Source: Neurospora intermedia
Lineage: Eukaryota; Ascomycota; Sordariomycetes; Sordariales; Sordariaceae
DNA: 64,000 nt
Assembly (NCBI GenBank): GCA_037102815.1
Contig: BTPP01000011.1
Coordinates: forward strand, 372,001-436,000
Direction: 5' to 3'
Shown here: piece by piece, positions 47,376 through 59,639 of the stretch
Layout of the letters: every line of letters starts with the position of its first letter
Numbering within the stretch: the first letter of the stretch is position 1
Position numbers and translations under genes: made by a program
The notes under the pieces: generated by a model
What the model was told of the DNA's origin: nothing
Databases searched by the model: none
The model's input: the letters and a program-made list of their open reading frames with translations, nothing else

Positions 47376-48429
47376 GGATCGTGATACGAGTTTGGATAAC
47401 GAATGAATGGACTAAAATACAGGTGTGGGAGAAGAAGATGCCAGTTTGCATTCATTGTCGATGTCATACGGTACATATGGGCATACGCGGCCGCGCAGGC
47501 CTTGGGAAAAGAAAACAAGGTGGTTGGGCTGGCCACAGACACGCTTTCCCCTCCGCGCTTGAAAGCAGAGAGGATGATGGTAGGACATACCAGCCTATTC
47601 GCAGTCATCCTTTTTTTGTGGAGGGATATATGAGACAAAGAGTGAACGACCGGGGAACGTTAAAAGGGTTAAGAAGGCCACGACACCGCCGGATCCGAGT
47701 GAAGATAATCTCCTCTTCATTGAATTTGTTTTTGTACCGAACATAATCTTCATAGTAGTAGTATTTACTAGTCATTGTCATCTATTGACCAAGATAATCA
47801 CCACTTTACACAAGCAATCGACTATCATTCTTTGAAAATTCGCTGTTCTATCTGTCTTTGCAAGTCCATCAACCACTGCATAGCCACACTTTCTCTCCGT
47901 GCCCGGGACGAGTATCTTGACCTTGTCGGCCGCCAGCCAACTGTTTACGAATTCCGAACTACATTCGTTGGCTTAGTTAGCTGCTTTAGTCGACACCTTC
48001 CTTGGCTGTGTAACCTTACCTTGTCTACCCTGTCTGTACATCATCTTGACTTCAAGTTGAGTCCTCAGTCGGTAAACTGGTGGACTGGTGGGCTCATACT
48101 CCAGTCCCAACTTTCAACACCGCGGAGTGGTCCGTTATACGAAGAACAATTAGTTTGTTTCTACCTACCTGTTCTTTAGGTACCTTCTATCTAGAGCACT
48201 ACCACAGATAGTTACTCATCTATTGTTTAGGTTAGTTACCTACCTACCTACTACTAGTGAATTGGTCGGCATTTCAAAGACGACACATGCCCGCCGGCAA
48301 TACATCTACACAACCGTAGGTAGGTAGGTATCTACAGCATTTTATGTGAACGAAAGGTTGAGAACGTGCAAGCTATTCATTCCAATTTGTACCTTTTCTT
48401 TACATAAGGTAGGTAGCAAGTATACAAAT

Positions 48430-48540
48430 ATTCAGGTCAGGTTAGGTTAGGTTATGTTAGGTTAGGGCTAAAGTTCGAGGGAGAGGTAGACTGGCAGAGG
48501 CAGAGGCAGAGCTAGAGCTAGAGTTAGGGTTAGAAGCTGG
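48430..48540. repeat. TTAGG/GAGGCA/GAGCTA simple-repeat patch
   Basis: Short tandem runs of GGTTA, GAGGCA and GAGCTA follow one another over 110 bp. They resemble degenerate interstitial telomere-like and promoter microrepeats. No array long enough for a functional telomere. Confidence 0.7.
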
Positions 48541-51500
48541 GTTAACTAGTAGGTAACGGCTTCTTGGTTGTGAGTTGAGTTGAGCTGAGGTGAGTTGGGT
48601 GTGGTTGTCTATTCTAGGTAGCTGTTATTTTTTACAGGTGCGTTTGTTTCATTTCTTGCGGGATATGAATTTGATGCGTTGTGATAGGTAGTGGTACCCG
48701 ATGTAACGGGCAGGCATAAGGTAGTGAGTGGTAGGTAAAAGCCGTTATAAGCCGACCATCATATACCTACTTGGGCAAACTAGTAGTAATGCTTACGTCT
48801 GCGTGTAGTTCCTTCCTTCGTTATCATTCGTCCTTCTTTAATCGCTTCTCTACCTCTGCTGTATCTTCTACATTATTGTTCGTTTCTCCTCTTGCCTGTT
48901 GTTTGTCTCTTTTCTCATAATCTGCTCGAGTTCCATCATGCAGTTAGCACTACACTGCCGACCGGTCCAAGTACAGGTACGGCAGTTGTATGGATCGCCC
49001 TGACGTCCCGGACTTTCTCTCCGGAGTCCTCCTCCTCCTTCTTCACCGGTCCCAACCCAATTAAAGGAAGCAAGAGAAATGCCGACGATTTCCAGGAACA
49101 ATGTTCTGTTGCTGCTTGTCTCACTCCCAAAAAGACATACACGTCAGCCCTGTGAGTCTAGTCTAAACTAGATACCTACCCGTCCGTTCGTCCATCCGTC
49201 CGTCCGTTGTTGTCCAGCCTTTGATATGTTCGATCGTCACCACGTTTTTTTCGCGCGTGCGGCAGATAGGTAGGTGGATGGGTACATATATAGTAAGCAC
49301 TAATATAGACTGAGACCGTCAAAGTCTACCTACCATGCTGTGATATTTTGAGGAATTAGGAGGGTGTTGTTGGCTACTATGTATGTATGTCTTGGTTTCT
49401 TTTCTTTGCTTTTTTTTTTTTATCTTCTTCTTTTGTATACGATTACAAATGCTCAGAGTCATGTCATCGTGGCTGAGTGAGTTCTGGAGACGGGAGAAAG
49501 GAGGAGTAAGGTGTTAGCAGCTGGATTGATACACACAAATTAGAGGGAAAAAAAAGAAGAACATGGCATATCGTGCGCAGTGGCGGGCGATACTATCAAC
49601 CTTCTGAGCTTACCGGGCCCAATCCGTACAACGTGTATTATCTTCCAATCCTAGTCCGTACCTCGATTTCCTACATACAGGTAGCGAGGTGACCGAATGG
49701 CCGGGTCCGGAGCTCCACTCCGGCGGGGGTCGCGCGGGGCGGCGGCTGCATTTGTGGCGTCTCCACTCCACCGTGGTCCGGTACCAAAGGATTGGATTCT
49801 TTCAGTTCGTTGCTTCTTGCTAGTAAACATCGATATTCCCATTCGCCTTTTGCACCTTTTGCACCTTTCTTCTTTGCCTCTTACATCCCATTCGTGTGAA
49901 TACGATCATAGCGACCGGTTGTAATGCATGTGAAATTTTGAGAACCCCCAAAACCAACCTGAAGACCCTTGCGGTTCGTTGGCTTGGCGATCGATTACAT
50001 ACAGACGCGGGGGATCATGAGTTTTCGTATGCAAATCTGTGAGATCTCATCTACACACCATGTTGTTGTCGATCTACTTATGAGTATCTCCGCTCGGTTT
50101 TTACTGTTTACACTACATCCGCGTTAAATGCGGCGACAGGCGAAGGGCGACGGGCAATGAGATGGAGTGTGGCGATGTTTATCGTGTCCAGTCAGTGTCG
50201 AGCCAGTATACTATTCTAGGTAGTTAGCTTTTAGGTTTGTTTTTGAAATGCTAAAATCAGGAACAACAGCTTCCAACGGATCTCTCGGTTCAACACTAGC
50301 CCGAGCGGTAGCCGGTGCGGGGAAGCTGAAAGCTGGAAGCTACCTCTAGATGCCTATAAATAGCCAAGCTATTTGAGCTCGGCGCCCAGCGTTGTGATTT
50401 GTATCGCCCAGTTACCATTCAGGCACAGCAAAGGAGCCGGAGCTGGGGACCGTTGACGAGTAGCAAAGGTGATGATGATACATCGACCACTAGATTGAAT
50501 CGCGTTCATTGATCTATTAATCAACCAGTCAGAGGGGCATCCGTTGTCGGGACCGAAGGTTGGTGGTTGCTATCGGAAGCGCCCGATATAGCTCTTGTTT
50601 TATAGGTAGTAGTGTAGATGTTATAAAGTTTGCAGATAAGCTCCCAAACGAGTGGCTACGATGATTCAGGGACTTCCGAAGTTCCTGCCAGCCTGTCAGG
50701 GGTACACTTTCACAGCACCCGACGTTCGGTACCTAGACTGACATACGGTATGAGGACCGAATGAGAACATGAGGTAAGTAGTGTAAGCAAGGCTAGGCTG
50801 GGCTGGGCTGGGCTGGGGTCATGGTTGCATCAGACCTGTCACTTTATTGCGATGCCTGCCCTGAGCCAAGAGAGAGGGACTGGAGAGAGACCGTTGTTGT
50901 CAGAATGTCATGTCGATGACATGGTCTCTACTGGGCCATAGGTAGGTAGGTGTAGTGTACCTGAAGGCGGTGGAGCATCTTTCCGGTCACTTGCATTTTG
51001 CTCCTTACCTTTTGACTCTGTCGCGGGGAGAATCCTATTGCTTCCAGATTACTGGGCCGATGCTGAACAGGAGACTGCAGCGGATGTGTCGAGATCATAT
51101 ATAACGTCAACTTGACCCAAGCTTGAAGATGGTGGAGTGGAGAAAGGGTTTCGAAACTGAGTGCATACCTCTACACAATACGCCCGGTAGGTTGGCTGAG
51201 GACCACTTGAGAGACCCTCACCCGATCGGTCGGACATTGCCTGGCCTCGGGGAAGAGCAGTAAAATCGTGAATTTGACTCCTGTCAACTGGAGGCACCAA
51301 GTTGTAACAACCTTGAAAGGCAGGCACCAAGGACTAAGCTGAATTTCCTTGTGTGTAGTACCTGGAACTAGTATGCCACCTCCTAGTTTAGCATCGTGGA
51401 TTCAGGGCCTGGCAGACAACTATGCAAGGTACCTCTACCTACCTACTCTGGGATGCCGGCTACACAAGATCCCCGCAGAAGGGCGTACCTTTCCAAAGGC

Positions 51501-52261
51501 GTACCTTCCACTTTGCTTTTTCAAGACTGGAAAATGAAATGAGTCTTTCCGAAGCCGAGCGATAGCAACATCTGCAAGAGATTCCCATTACTTTAGGTAT
51601 GCATTGCTGTCACTGGCAGGTGTAGTGTTGTCTCCATCTGCACTGCTTATTTAGCTTCCTGGCTCGCTCTGTCAAGAAAGAAAATGATAAAAAGATATTG
51701 AAATGGTGAAACAGTGAAAGCAAAACAAGCGCACGTGGGATTGCCAGCTGAGTTTTTGAGAATGATAAGCTTAACAACTCTGCCACGTTATACACATTGT
51801 AGATTTGCATTTTCATTTGGACGTGTGACCGCCATGGATGAGGCTATTTCGTGTCTGGTTTTCTACCCTTTCGGATTTCGGTTAGTCTCAACGCACGCAC
51901 TTTACACTGCAGGGGCAGCTAGCGCAAAGTGTAGGCGCCGGCGATGCTGATGATGTGCTTCACTTTATGCAGAGTGAGTGGTCTGAGTGGATCTGATTAG
52001 CATCCCAAACGGCGTTCGGCCTTGTGAACAACGAATTCGGTCCCAGGCGACGGCATTGTATTGGCCTTTGTTTCACCGAATTCCGTGGACCGACCGCATG
52101 CGGCGGCAGCCACCTAACTTCCTTGGTCATGACGTTGACGGGCATTTCAGGCACCAGAGAATTGGACTTTGGTTCCTAGCCGCTGCTGGCATCAGGCATC
52201 ACTCATCAGCAGATGAATGCAGCACTAGCCAGCAGCTAAGGTAGGGAAGGCGCTAGCACTT

Positions 52262-52276
52262 CCCCCCCCCCCCCCC
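52262..52276. repeat. Poly(C)15 at edge of AT-rich domain
   Basis: Run of 15 C about 115 bp before the sharp change to AT-rich, RIP-type sequence. A CCCCTATAA run (52404-52440) marks the actual transition. Confidence 0.9.
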
Positions 52277-53029
52277 TGTTTACTTCCTGAGTGTCCACTT
52301 TCAGGGCGTGTTTGGTTCAACTAACAGAATCAGATTTTGTATGGTGAATTTATCCCTGTCAGCCAACATATTGCTTTTTGAGGTCTACAGCCGACGTCGG
52401 ACCCCCTTTACCCCCTATAACCCCCCTATAACCCCCCTATAAGTTTAATACAATAGGTTCTTAACTATACCTCCCTTATACATAGCTTATAGTAGACTAT
52501 ATAAGGCCCTATCGACTTCCTAATCCGGTATAGTAAATATTTATTTTATTAGTTATTAAACCCCCTCGTTTAAGTAAGGAGGATGAGAGTATTTTGTTAG
52601 TTAATAGGGGTATTGAGTAATTATGAAATTAATATATAGCGGGACCCCCCTTCGAGTTTGGACTTTTACTATAAATACTTAATAATACAAAATAATTTAA
52701 TATAGATTATATTCGATAGTATATCTTTACGTTCGTATTAGCCGTACTTCTGGCCATTATAGCGGTTATTTAGACTATTCGCCTTCGAGGGAGTAACGAA
52801 GCGGTATATAGATTAATCTATATCAATAAAGACGAAAGCGAATCGGTTATTCGTAATACCCTCTACCCTAATTGCGAAACTAAGTTCTTTAATTTATACC
52901 ATATACAGTACTACCCTTTTATCTAATTAATTACATAGATATTACAATATATTACCGTATACAGTACGAAATGGATATCCTTCGAATAGAAGTTTATAAC
53001 CTTCTTATATATATATATTTATAATAAAA

Positions 53030-53950
53030 CCTAGCGAAATACAGCCTACCGCTTTAACTATAATATAAAGATTATAAGCCAGAATTTTTATAAAATCCTT
53101 AATACTATAATTATACTATATTACTATACTATTAAACTTCCTTCTCCTAATACAGTATATAATTTAGGGGACGTAGCGTTAGTATTATATTTTAAAGATT
53201 ATTTGGGCGCGGTAAATAGTACTTTAATTTACGTACGGGTATTTAAAGCTAAAATTAAAATATAGTATAATTAAAAGGGATTTATATATTAGAACGTTAT
53301 AGTTACTATTAATCTAAATAGTCTTTTTACGTATATTCTACTAGGGGTAGAGGGATTAATATATAACTTTGGAATTATACGGTTAGCCTTTAATTCAAGT
53401 AATTTCAAAATATTAGAAGGTAAATTTTATTTTAGTAATGTAGGGTATTATATACAATATAATATATTTATTCTATACTTAACAATTCGATATTATTTTA
53501 ATAAATAGAAGGGTAGCGCTAGCCGACCGAGGATTCGAAGGGAATTGTATAATATAAGGTATTCGAAGTATTATATAAAGATTAAAATTGTAATTAATAT
53601 ATTAAAGAGGAGGTAGAAGGTAATAAAGTCGACGGCGCCCGAATATAATATTAGAATTTAAATCGATATTGTCTTTACTATTACTACACTTTATAATTAG
53701 ATTGAGCGTACCGATCCCGATAGTCTAATAATAGAGATTAACAATGAAGGAGATGAAGCCGGTTATTAGAACGGTTACGTACGTAGTATTATTATTAATA
53801 ATAATAATAATAATAATAAGGATAAAGTTATAATTAATATAAATATTAAATAAAACGAAAGGATAGTAGGGTTTAAAGATATATTCGTATAGAGGATATA
53901 GGAGGGTTACTATCGCTGGCGGCGGATAGAGAGGGTATACTAGGTAGAGC
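53030..53950 (+). pseudogene. PIF/Harbinger-type (DDE_Tnp_4) transposase fossil
   Basis: In one plus-strand frame the order of Harbinger transposase blocks is recovered across stops: an N-terminal helix with IISQNFYKILN; YFKDYLGAVNSTLIYVRV near 53188-53240, the block that normally reads A-[IV]-D-G-T-H-I, so the first catalytic Asp is now Asn; KGFIY then NVIVTINLN; LGVEGLIYNFGIIRLAF; GKFYFSNVGYY, where the second Asp position also reads Asn; and ILKRR with APEYNI, ending LYN then IERTDPDSL near 53690-53725. Stops fall where Gln or Trp is expected. Asp-to-Asn and Gln-to-stop changes are all G:C to A:T transitions. No active element. The terminal repeats were not found. Confidence 0.75.
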
Positions 53951-54215
53951 GCTAACAAGTATAGTAATTGTAAATTATCTATAATATAATTACTCTCGTA
54001 ATTCTAATTTAAATTTTAATGTAAGGGTATTAAAATATTCGTTAAATTAATTTAAATCGATTAATACTAATTATATATATTTTAGAGTTGAATTAAAAGA
54101 GCTATTAGTATTATAAAACTGCCTATTTACCTAGGGTTAAGGTTAATATTTACTATCGCGGGCCTAAATCGCTATATTTTACCCTATTTTTATAATATTA
54201 CTACCCGCTAAAGCC

Positions 54216-54337
54216 CAGATTTATTAGGCACTAAACTACCTACTCTACTAGGTACTAAACTACCTACTCTACTAAGCACTAGACTACCTACTCTATTAGG
54301 CACTAGACTACCCACTCTACTAGGCACTAGATTTTAA
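54216..54337. repeat. Minisatellite, about 25-bp unit, 5 copies
   Basis: Units of the form AGGCACTAGACTACCTACTCTACT repeat about five times with C/T and A/G differences between copies, consistent with transition mutation of an older array. Confidence 0.85.
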
Positions 54338-55639
54338 CTTAGCAATATTTTATATTTTATATAGTTAAACCTTATATTTCCCAATAATAACCTCTTTATA
54401 TAATAATAATACGATTACACTCCACGAAATAACTTTTCAATTATAATACGTACAAATATAAAAATATAAGTAATGGAATTGGATTAACGAAAATTATTAA
54501 ATAGTATAAAAAGATTACGAAATTTCTTAATAGAGTAAAAGCTAATACTAATTTTAAGAAATAGGCACCGGCGCGTTATTAAAATTAGGTACTATATTAA
54601 GTAATTACTCAACTAATAATATCCTCGCCTTAAGTATATTAACGAACGCCGCCGTATATACTAAATCCCTCCTTAATTTACTAATTAACTACTATTTTTT
54701 ATTACTGTATATCCTTTTTAATAGGGATACCGTTAGGGTAATTAATATACAAGAGAAGTTAGAAGCGGTCGGATTGGAAGGGGAGCGTAACTACAACAAC
54801 AATAGCTAAGTAAGCGAAGATTCAAATCCCTAAAAGAGAACTTTAAACCTAATATTAATAGAAGAAGTAAGCCGGTCTATACTAGTAGTATAAATTATTC
54901 TTTTCTTAACCGGCCGGCGGACTTCAATCGCCTCCTCCTCATTATTATTCAAATCCTCCTTTACCTCGTCGGTATTATTAAATAATATATTATCGATATT
55001 TAGGTATTTACTACGTTATATTTATTTACCGCTAGCGAATTCAGTATATAGGGCATCCTATTTAATTACAACTAAAGGATATTTATTCTTTATATATAAT
55101 ATAAGGCGGGTATAGATATCGATAATATATTTACTTATTACCCAATTGATAGTAAAGAGTAATACTATTTCCTTATAGTTTATTAATAGAATCGTTTTTA
55201 ACTAATTCGCTTTAGGTTAATTAATTAAAAAGGAAGCCTATATATTCTTATAAATATTAAAAAGACTAGTAGTTTTATTAAATATAACCCCCGTCTTATA
55301 TATAAAGTTTAATTATAACCGGTAGTTCGCTTTAAATATATTCTAATAATTACGTACCTACTAGTGCGGCTAGCTCTAACTAGGATACTTACCCTATATA
55401 ATTATAAGCGCCTTATTTAATACCGCTATTAATTTCTTACCCCTCAGTCCCTCGGTAAATAATTACTCTTTCTATATAGTAATTAATTTAGTAAAGAATA
55501 ACGTTATTTAGCAACAAAATTATTTAGGCACGCTATTAATCTCTTTAAACAATAGGAATTTATTATTAGATAAGGCGGGTTCAATATCGTTACTTATATT
55601 ATTAGAGCTAGTAGCGGGTATATTGAAGAAAGACGAACT

Positions 55640-55740
55640 TATAATTAGATTCCTCTTTATTAAAGAAGGGATTATAGGATTCCTCTCTATCGAAGAGGGG
55701 ATTACAGGATTCTTCTCTATTAAAAAGGGGATTCGGGTAG
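55640..55740. repeat. 30-bp tandem repeat, 3 copies
   Basis: The unit ATTCCTCTCTATCGAAGAGG followed by GGATTATAGG repeats three times. In the third frame it reads as a 10-residue peptide repeat, GFLSIEEGIT, and that frame is open for about 35 codons. It may be a remnant of a repetitive coding region. Confidence 0.8.
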
Positions 55741-55859
55741 GGTAGTTAATAGGGGTAAACCGGGACTAGAGGAATATAACGTCCGGTTATAATAATAGTA
55801 ATAGGATTATAAAATAATTTATACCCGGCTACCCGGGTGGCCGGCGTATCCGAGTAGGT

Positions 55860-56260
55860 AGTGCCCGGTTAACTCTAGTATTAATTCGCTATAGAGCAGT
55901 CGGAACTGGCCGGGGTCTAGAAGTACGAAGCGTTTAAGGTTAAATTAGTTAATTAATTAAAGGAGTAAATTAGGGAAGTTAAGTAGAAGGAAGAGGGTAT
56001 AGAGGAAGCGCTATTTATACGGCTATAATACTATATTCTTAGGTATTACAATAATTAGGCGGTATAGAACTAAACTCTCTCGACTTTAAATAAATCTTAT
56101 AATTATAGCGGCCGTTATATACGAACTTATTTAAATTAAACGTATTATTATTAACGTTATTAATGAGGCTAGTAATTTATAAGTGGATAGTAGGTATAAT
56201 AGAGAAGGCAAAGGAATAAATAATAGAAGGATAAGGGTATTAGTAATAAAGGATTTTAAT
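55860..56260 (+). pseudogene. Anonymous coiled-coil-like fossil frame
   Basis: One plus-strand frame gives a charged helix-like series (KYEAFKVKLVN, then LKE, IREVK, KEEGIEEALFIRL) separated by TAG/TAA codons at positions where Gln is likely. It continues as TLSTLNKSYNYSGRYIRTYLN. The pattern suggests a RIP-mutated protein with a coiled coil and possibly a DNA-binding partner role for a transposon. I cannot name the family. Confidence 0.4.
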
Positions 56261-56629
56261 TAATAGAATTATAGAATTAATACTTATATTTATACTCTAC
56301 TCTACTCGATTCAACTCTATTTAATTAAATACTCAATTAGGCACTCAACTAACTATAAACCTTCGATTTATATTAATTCGCTATTATTACTAATAATAAT
56401 AGTTTTTATACGCTAATACTATAGTTTATTCGATTGCGACTATTATTATAGTAGATTATTATTTATATCCCCCTTTTTATTTTCTAATTATTTATAATTA
56501 ATAACCGCTACCCTCTAACCCGGGAATCGCTCAGAAGTTACACAGTCTTATAGAACGGCTTCCCAACTATCTAATAATAGTAACTATATATAAATACCTT
56601 CAATATTAAGCTCGTTACAGTAATTATAG

Positions 56630-57110
56630 TCTTGTGGCATCAAAATCGAGGCATTTGATAGAGGATTTCGACGATGCGCTGTACCCTATTATATAGCCTC
56701 GCTTAACAACGCCACTAAGCACGTGCCAGCGCCACTATACAATAAAAGATAAAAAAGAAAAGAAAGATAAATGGTACAATATCCCTGTTGGGTGCTGCAG
56801 ATGGCGCTTTGTACACTCCTCTACCCCTGTTAAAATTAGTTTCTATTACACGACCTCCGACGACAACCTTCAGCGGACCCGCCCTACAAATATGTGGGTC
56901 TCCCCTCCTCGAACTTTTGTGAGAGGAGGTCTGTTACGGTTTTGCGCAAAAACACCGTCGGCTGCAGTTGTACACATATAAATCGGCCTTAATAGAGATA
57001 AGAAATCTATAAACACTTCCAAATATCTCAACAACAACAAGTCGCATTCAGAAGCGGCTTGTTTGTTGGACATAGCACAAGTACGAACTTCCATAAACCT
57101 TTTTTTTTTT
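56630..57110. other. Balanced-composition island inside the AT-rich domain
   Basis: About 480 bp with near 45-50% GC between two AT-rich blocks. A short 74-codon minus frame (56870-57094) has no support. A T14 run at 57100-57113 closes the island. It may be unique DNA separating two RIP-mutated insertions. Confidence 0.5.
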
Positions 57111-57299
57111 TTCTATTATCACCTATATTTACTATTAACTATCTATTAGGGGGTTACCTTCGTTGGTTGTAGTAATCCTTATTTAAGAAATGGGTATTGT
57201 ATCTCTACTAATTTTGATCCAAATTGTTTAAAACTTGGCTAAGATAATAGTCCAATTAGATTATACCTTCGACGAAATTTTTACTTTTATTTAATATTT

Positions 57300-59550
57300 T
57301 GAAACTTGTTCCGATTTTACTATTTTATTTATATTAAATATAATTACGTAGTAATATATCGCTACGATTATCGAATATACGAATTTAGACGAGTATAAAT
57401 AGCTTTAAATTCGGTTTATATATACTATCGTTCGACTTTTACTTAACCCGATCGTTCGATTAGTGTCCGGTCAAGCCCTACGTTAGCCTTACCCTAAATA
57501 GGTTGAATATATCCGTTATATTATTTACTGGTACGGTAATACAATTCTTATTATTACAACCGGTTTTAGTAAAAGTATTGTACTTTAGGTAGTATCGGTC
57601 ATTCTTCCTACGTAGGTTATAATATAAATTATACCTCTTATTCGTCTTAATTAAAAATAAAGGAATATTATTATATTATATCCCGGCGCTAAACCCCTAT
57701 TAATTGATTAAAACCTTTATAAGGTATATAAATCTACCCTATCCTTTTTAATAAGTAATTAATATATTTAAATTAATATATTATAGGATTATATATATTT
57801 GGGATATTTTATATATATTCTCCTTGGATCCGAGTAAGCCTTCTATTACTAATTTCTCAAACTTCTTCGCGCTCTAGAATTCGCTGCCCGGATAGTGTTC
57901 ATTGCTATTGATGAACTTTATACTGTTTATTAGTAGTGCAACTTCTATACCTATTTCTCCGATCTTTATTAATTCCGTTGGACTCTACCCCTTTTGATCC
58001 TATAGTTCAAATGTACGGCTATATTAACTAAGGAATCGGAAGTATATATATATAAATACGCCGGCTTCTATCCATTCGGATAATTAATAAACTCGCTTTA
58101 GATTATCCGTACCTCTATTAATCGGCCTAATATTAGTATCGTTTTTAATTCTATTCCTAAATTTGAAATACAAAACTTTGAACGTCTTAAATTCCTTTTC
58201 GGCCCTACTTCCGATAGTACTATCCCAAAAATAATTATCTATATTAATAATAAAGATTTAATCGGTAAAGCGAAGAAGTATTTTATCCGCTCCTTAGTTA
58301 AATGTGGTCTCCGTAATCGATCCAATACGTATTTGACTATTTAAGTATACTATTTATATATCCGTCCCGTAGATTAAAATCGCTTCTACTATTAATTTAT
58401 TACTTCCGAATCCTAATATTGTATTATTATATTTATAGTAGCGTTAGGAATGGGGATAGATATCCCCGACGTAATGTGTATCGTACAATACGGCTAGGTT
58501 AAGTTTAAGGATGTTTTAGATTTATAGTAGCGTTTTAGCTGCGTTGTCCGTAGTGGTGGATATAGTATTGCTTACTTTTTTGCGCCTTATTAGTACTTTA
58601 ATCAGTTTAGGTTCAAGTTCGTTAAACTGTCCGTACTAGCGATGTAACCTACCGACCCCTTGTGTATATATGAATTTAATTTGTCTTTTATAATGGATAC
58701 CCTATTTGAAGTTATATAATCCCAATTATTCAACCGGACTACAAATGTACAGTCCGTAAAAGACCCCGTCTATAGTATATTCCCGCTCCGGAACTTCTAG
58801 CCGAAAAAGTAGACGAAGCGGGACGAGAAGTAACGAGCCGACTTAGTCAATAGTTATCCTAATATGTATATTGTCGCCAATGTAATGTATTTCCGCGAAG
58901 CCCTACTTAAAGTGCTCTAGGGTTATATCGACCGCTAGAATTATTTGCGGAGTATTTACTGTAATAGATATAACTATTACCTTAGTCGAACCGAGTGGAT
59001 ACCCCCAAAATTGAAGAAGTTCGGTACCCTTACACTTATAAGTAAGGTAGGCTTATTCTTATTTCGCTTCGAGGGCTTTTTTATAGAGCGTATTATATTT
59101 GTATTCGCAATATTAGATATCGATTTCCAATTACTGTACTCTATTCTCATCCTACCCGAAATATCTTAGTAAATTGTATGCTTAATAGTCGGTAGAGGTA
59201 TATCCGTGCGTACTATAGCGGATATAATCGAAGGTGTACCCCTCCTACAAAATTGGGAGTACTTGGATTAGTACAGTCCCGACTTCGTCGCCGAGTATAT
59301 TAGGCTATTCTCGGTCGCTAATACTATTCCGAGCGGTAAGCGTAAAAACGTTTATATTAATAGTATAGTATATAGTAGAGATAGTAGCGCCTTACCTACT
59401 CCGGCCGTAGATCCTTCGGGGCCGGCCCTATATATTATTATAACCCTAGCCCCTATTGCGTCGTTATACTCTACCCGGCGTCCTACGCGCGGGGGTCGAT
59501 AATTGAAGTATAGTAAGTATTAGGTTTGGATTAGGTTATTTTTCTTCCGA
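57300..59550 (+). pseudogene. RecQ-type DNA helicase fossil (possibly telomere-linked helicase-like)
   Basis: A single plus-strand frame, without indels, carries RecQ motifs in order. Motif I is TTGFSKS at 57556-57576 (normally TG-x-GKS). Motif Ia follows as SVILPT and IIPLIRL. The DExH box survives as IDELYT at 57907-57924 (expected IDE-[CA]-H). Then come RTSINRPNISIVF near 58110, a helicase C-terminal lobe with KIIIYIN, motif V/VI GMGIDIPDV with VQYG near 58450-58495, and RFSCVVRSGGYSIAYFFAPY, which matches the QR-x-GRA-GR region. Conserved-looking sequence then runs on past 59200 (ADIIEGVPLLQNWEYLDQYS). Damage consists of TAG/TAA and Gly-to-Ser or Arg-to-Cys type changes, that is, transitions. 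This is about 700 residues of a RIP-inactivated RecQ-like protein. Confidence 0.82.
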
Positions 59551-59639
59551 TTAGAATCGAGTTCCGATATTTATAGGTATGGGCGTAGACGGGAGCTATC
59601 TATTACTACTTTGCTCCTATTACTCCGATATTATCCCCT

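Larger units (their letters stand above)
47376..52390. other. 5-kb intergenic region rich in TAGGTA microrepeats
   Basis: No gene recognised. AGGTAGGTAGGT and TTAGGTTAGGTT runs occur at 48170-48250, 48318-48332 and 48433-48470, with GAGGCAGAGGCAGAGCTAGAGCTAG at 48498-48521. One TTAGGGTTAG at about 48524-48533 looks telomeric but is not repeated. A 20-nt segment at 50275-50294 resembles the start of fungal 5.8S rRNA. GGGCT runs lie at 50795-50815. A C15 run at 52262-52276 lies just before the AT-rich domain. Confidence 0.45.

Noticed and set aside
48524-48533. TTAGGGTTAG as telomere repeat
   Set aside because: Only about one and a half units within mixed simple repeats; no array.
49681-49770. 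A-box-like GGTGACCGAATGGC segment
   Set aside because: No B box downstream and no acceptor-stem pairing; not a tRNA.
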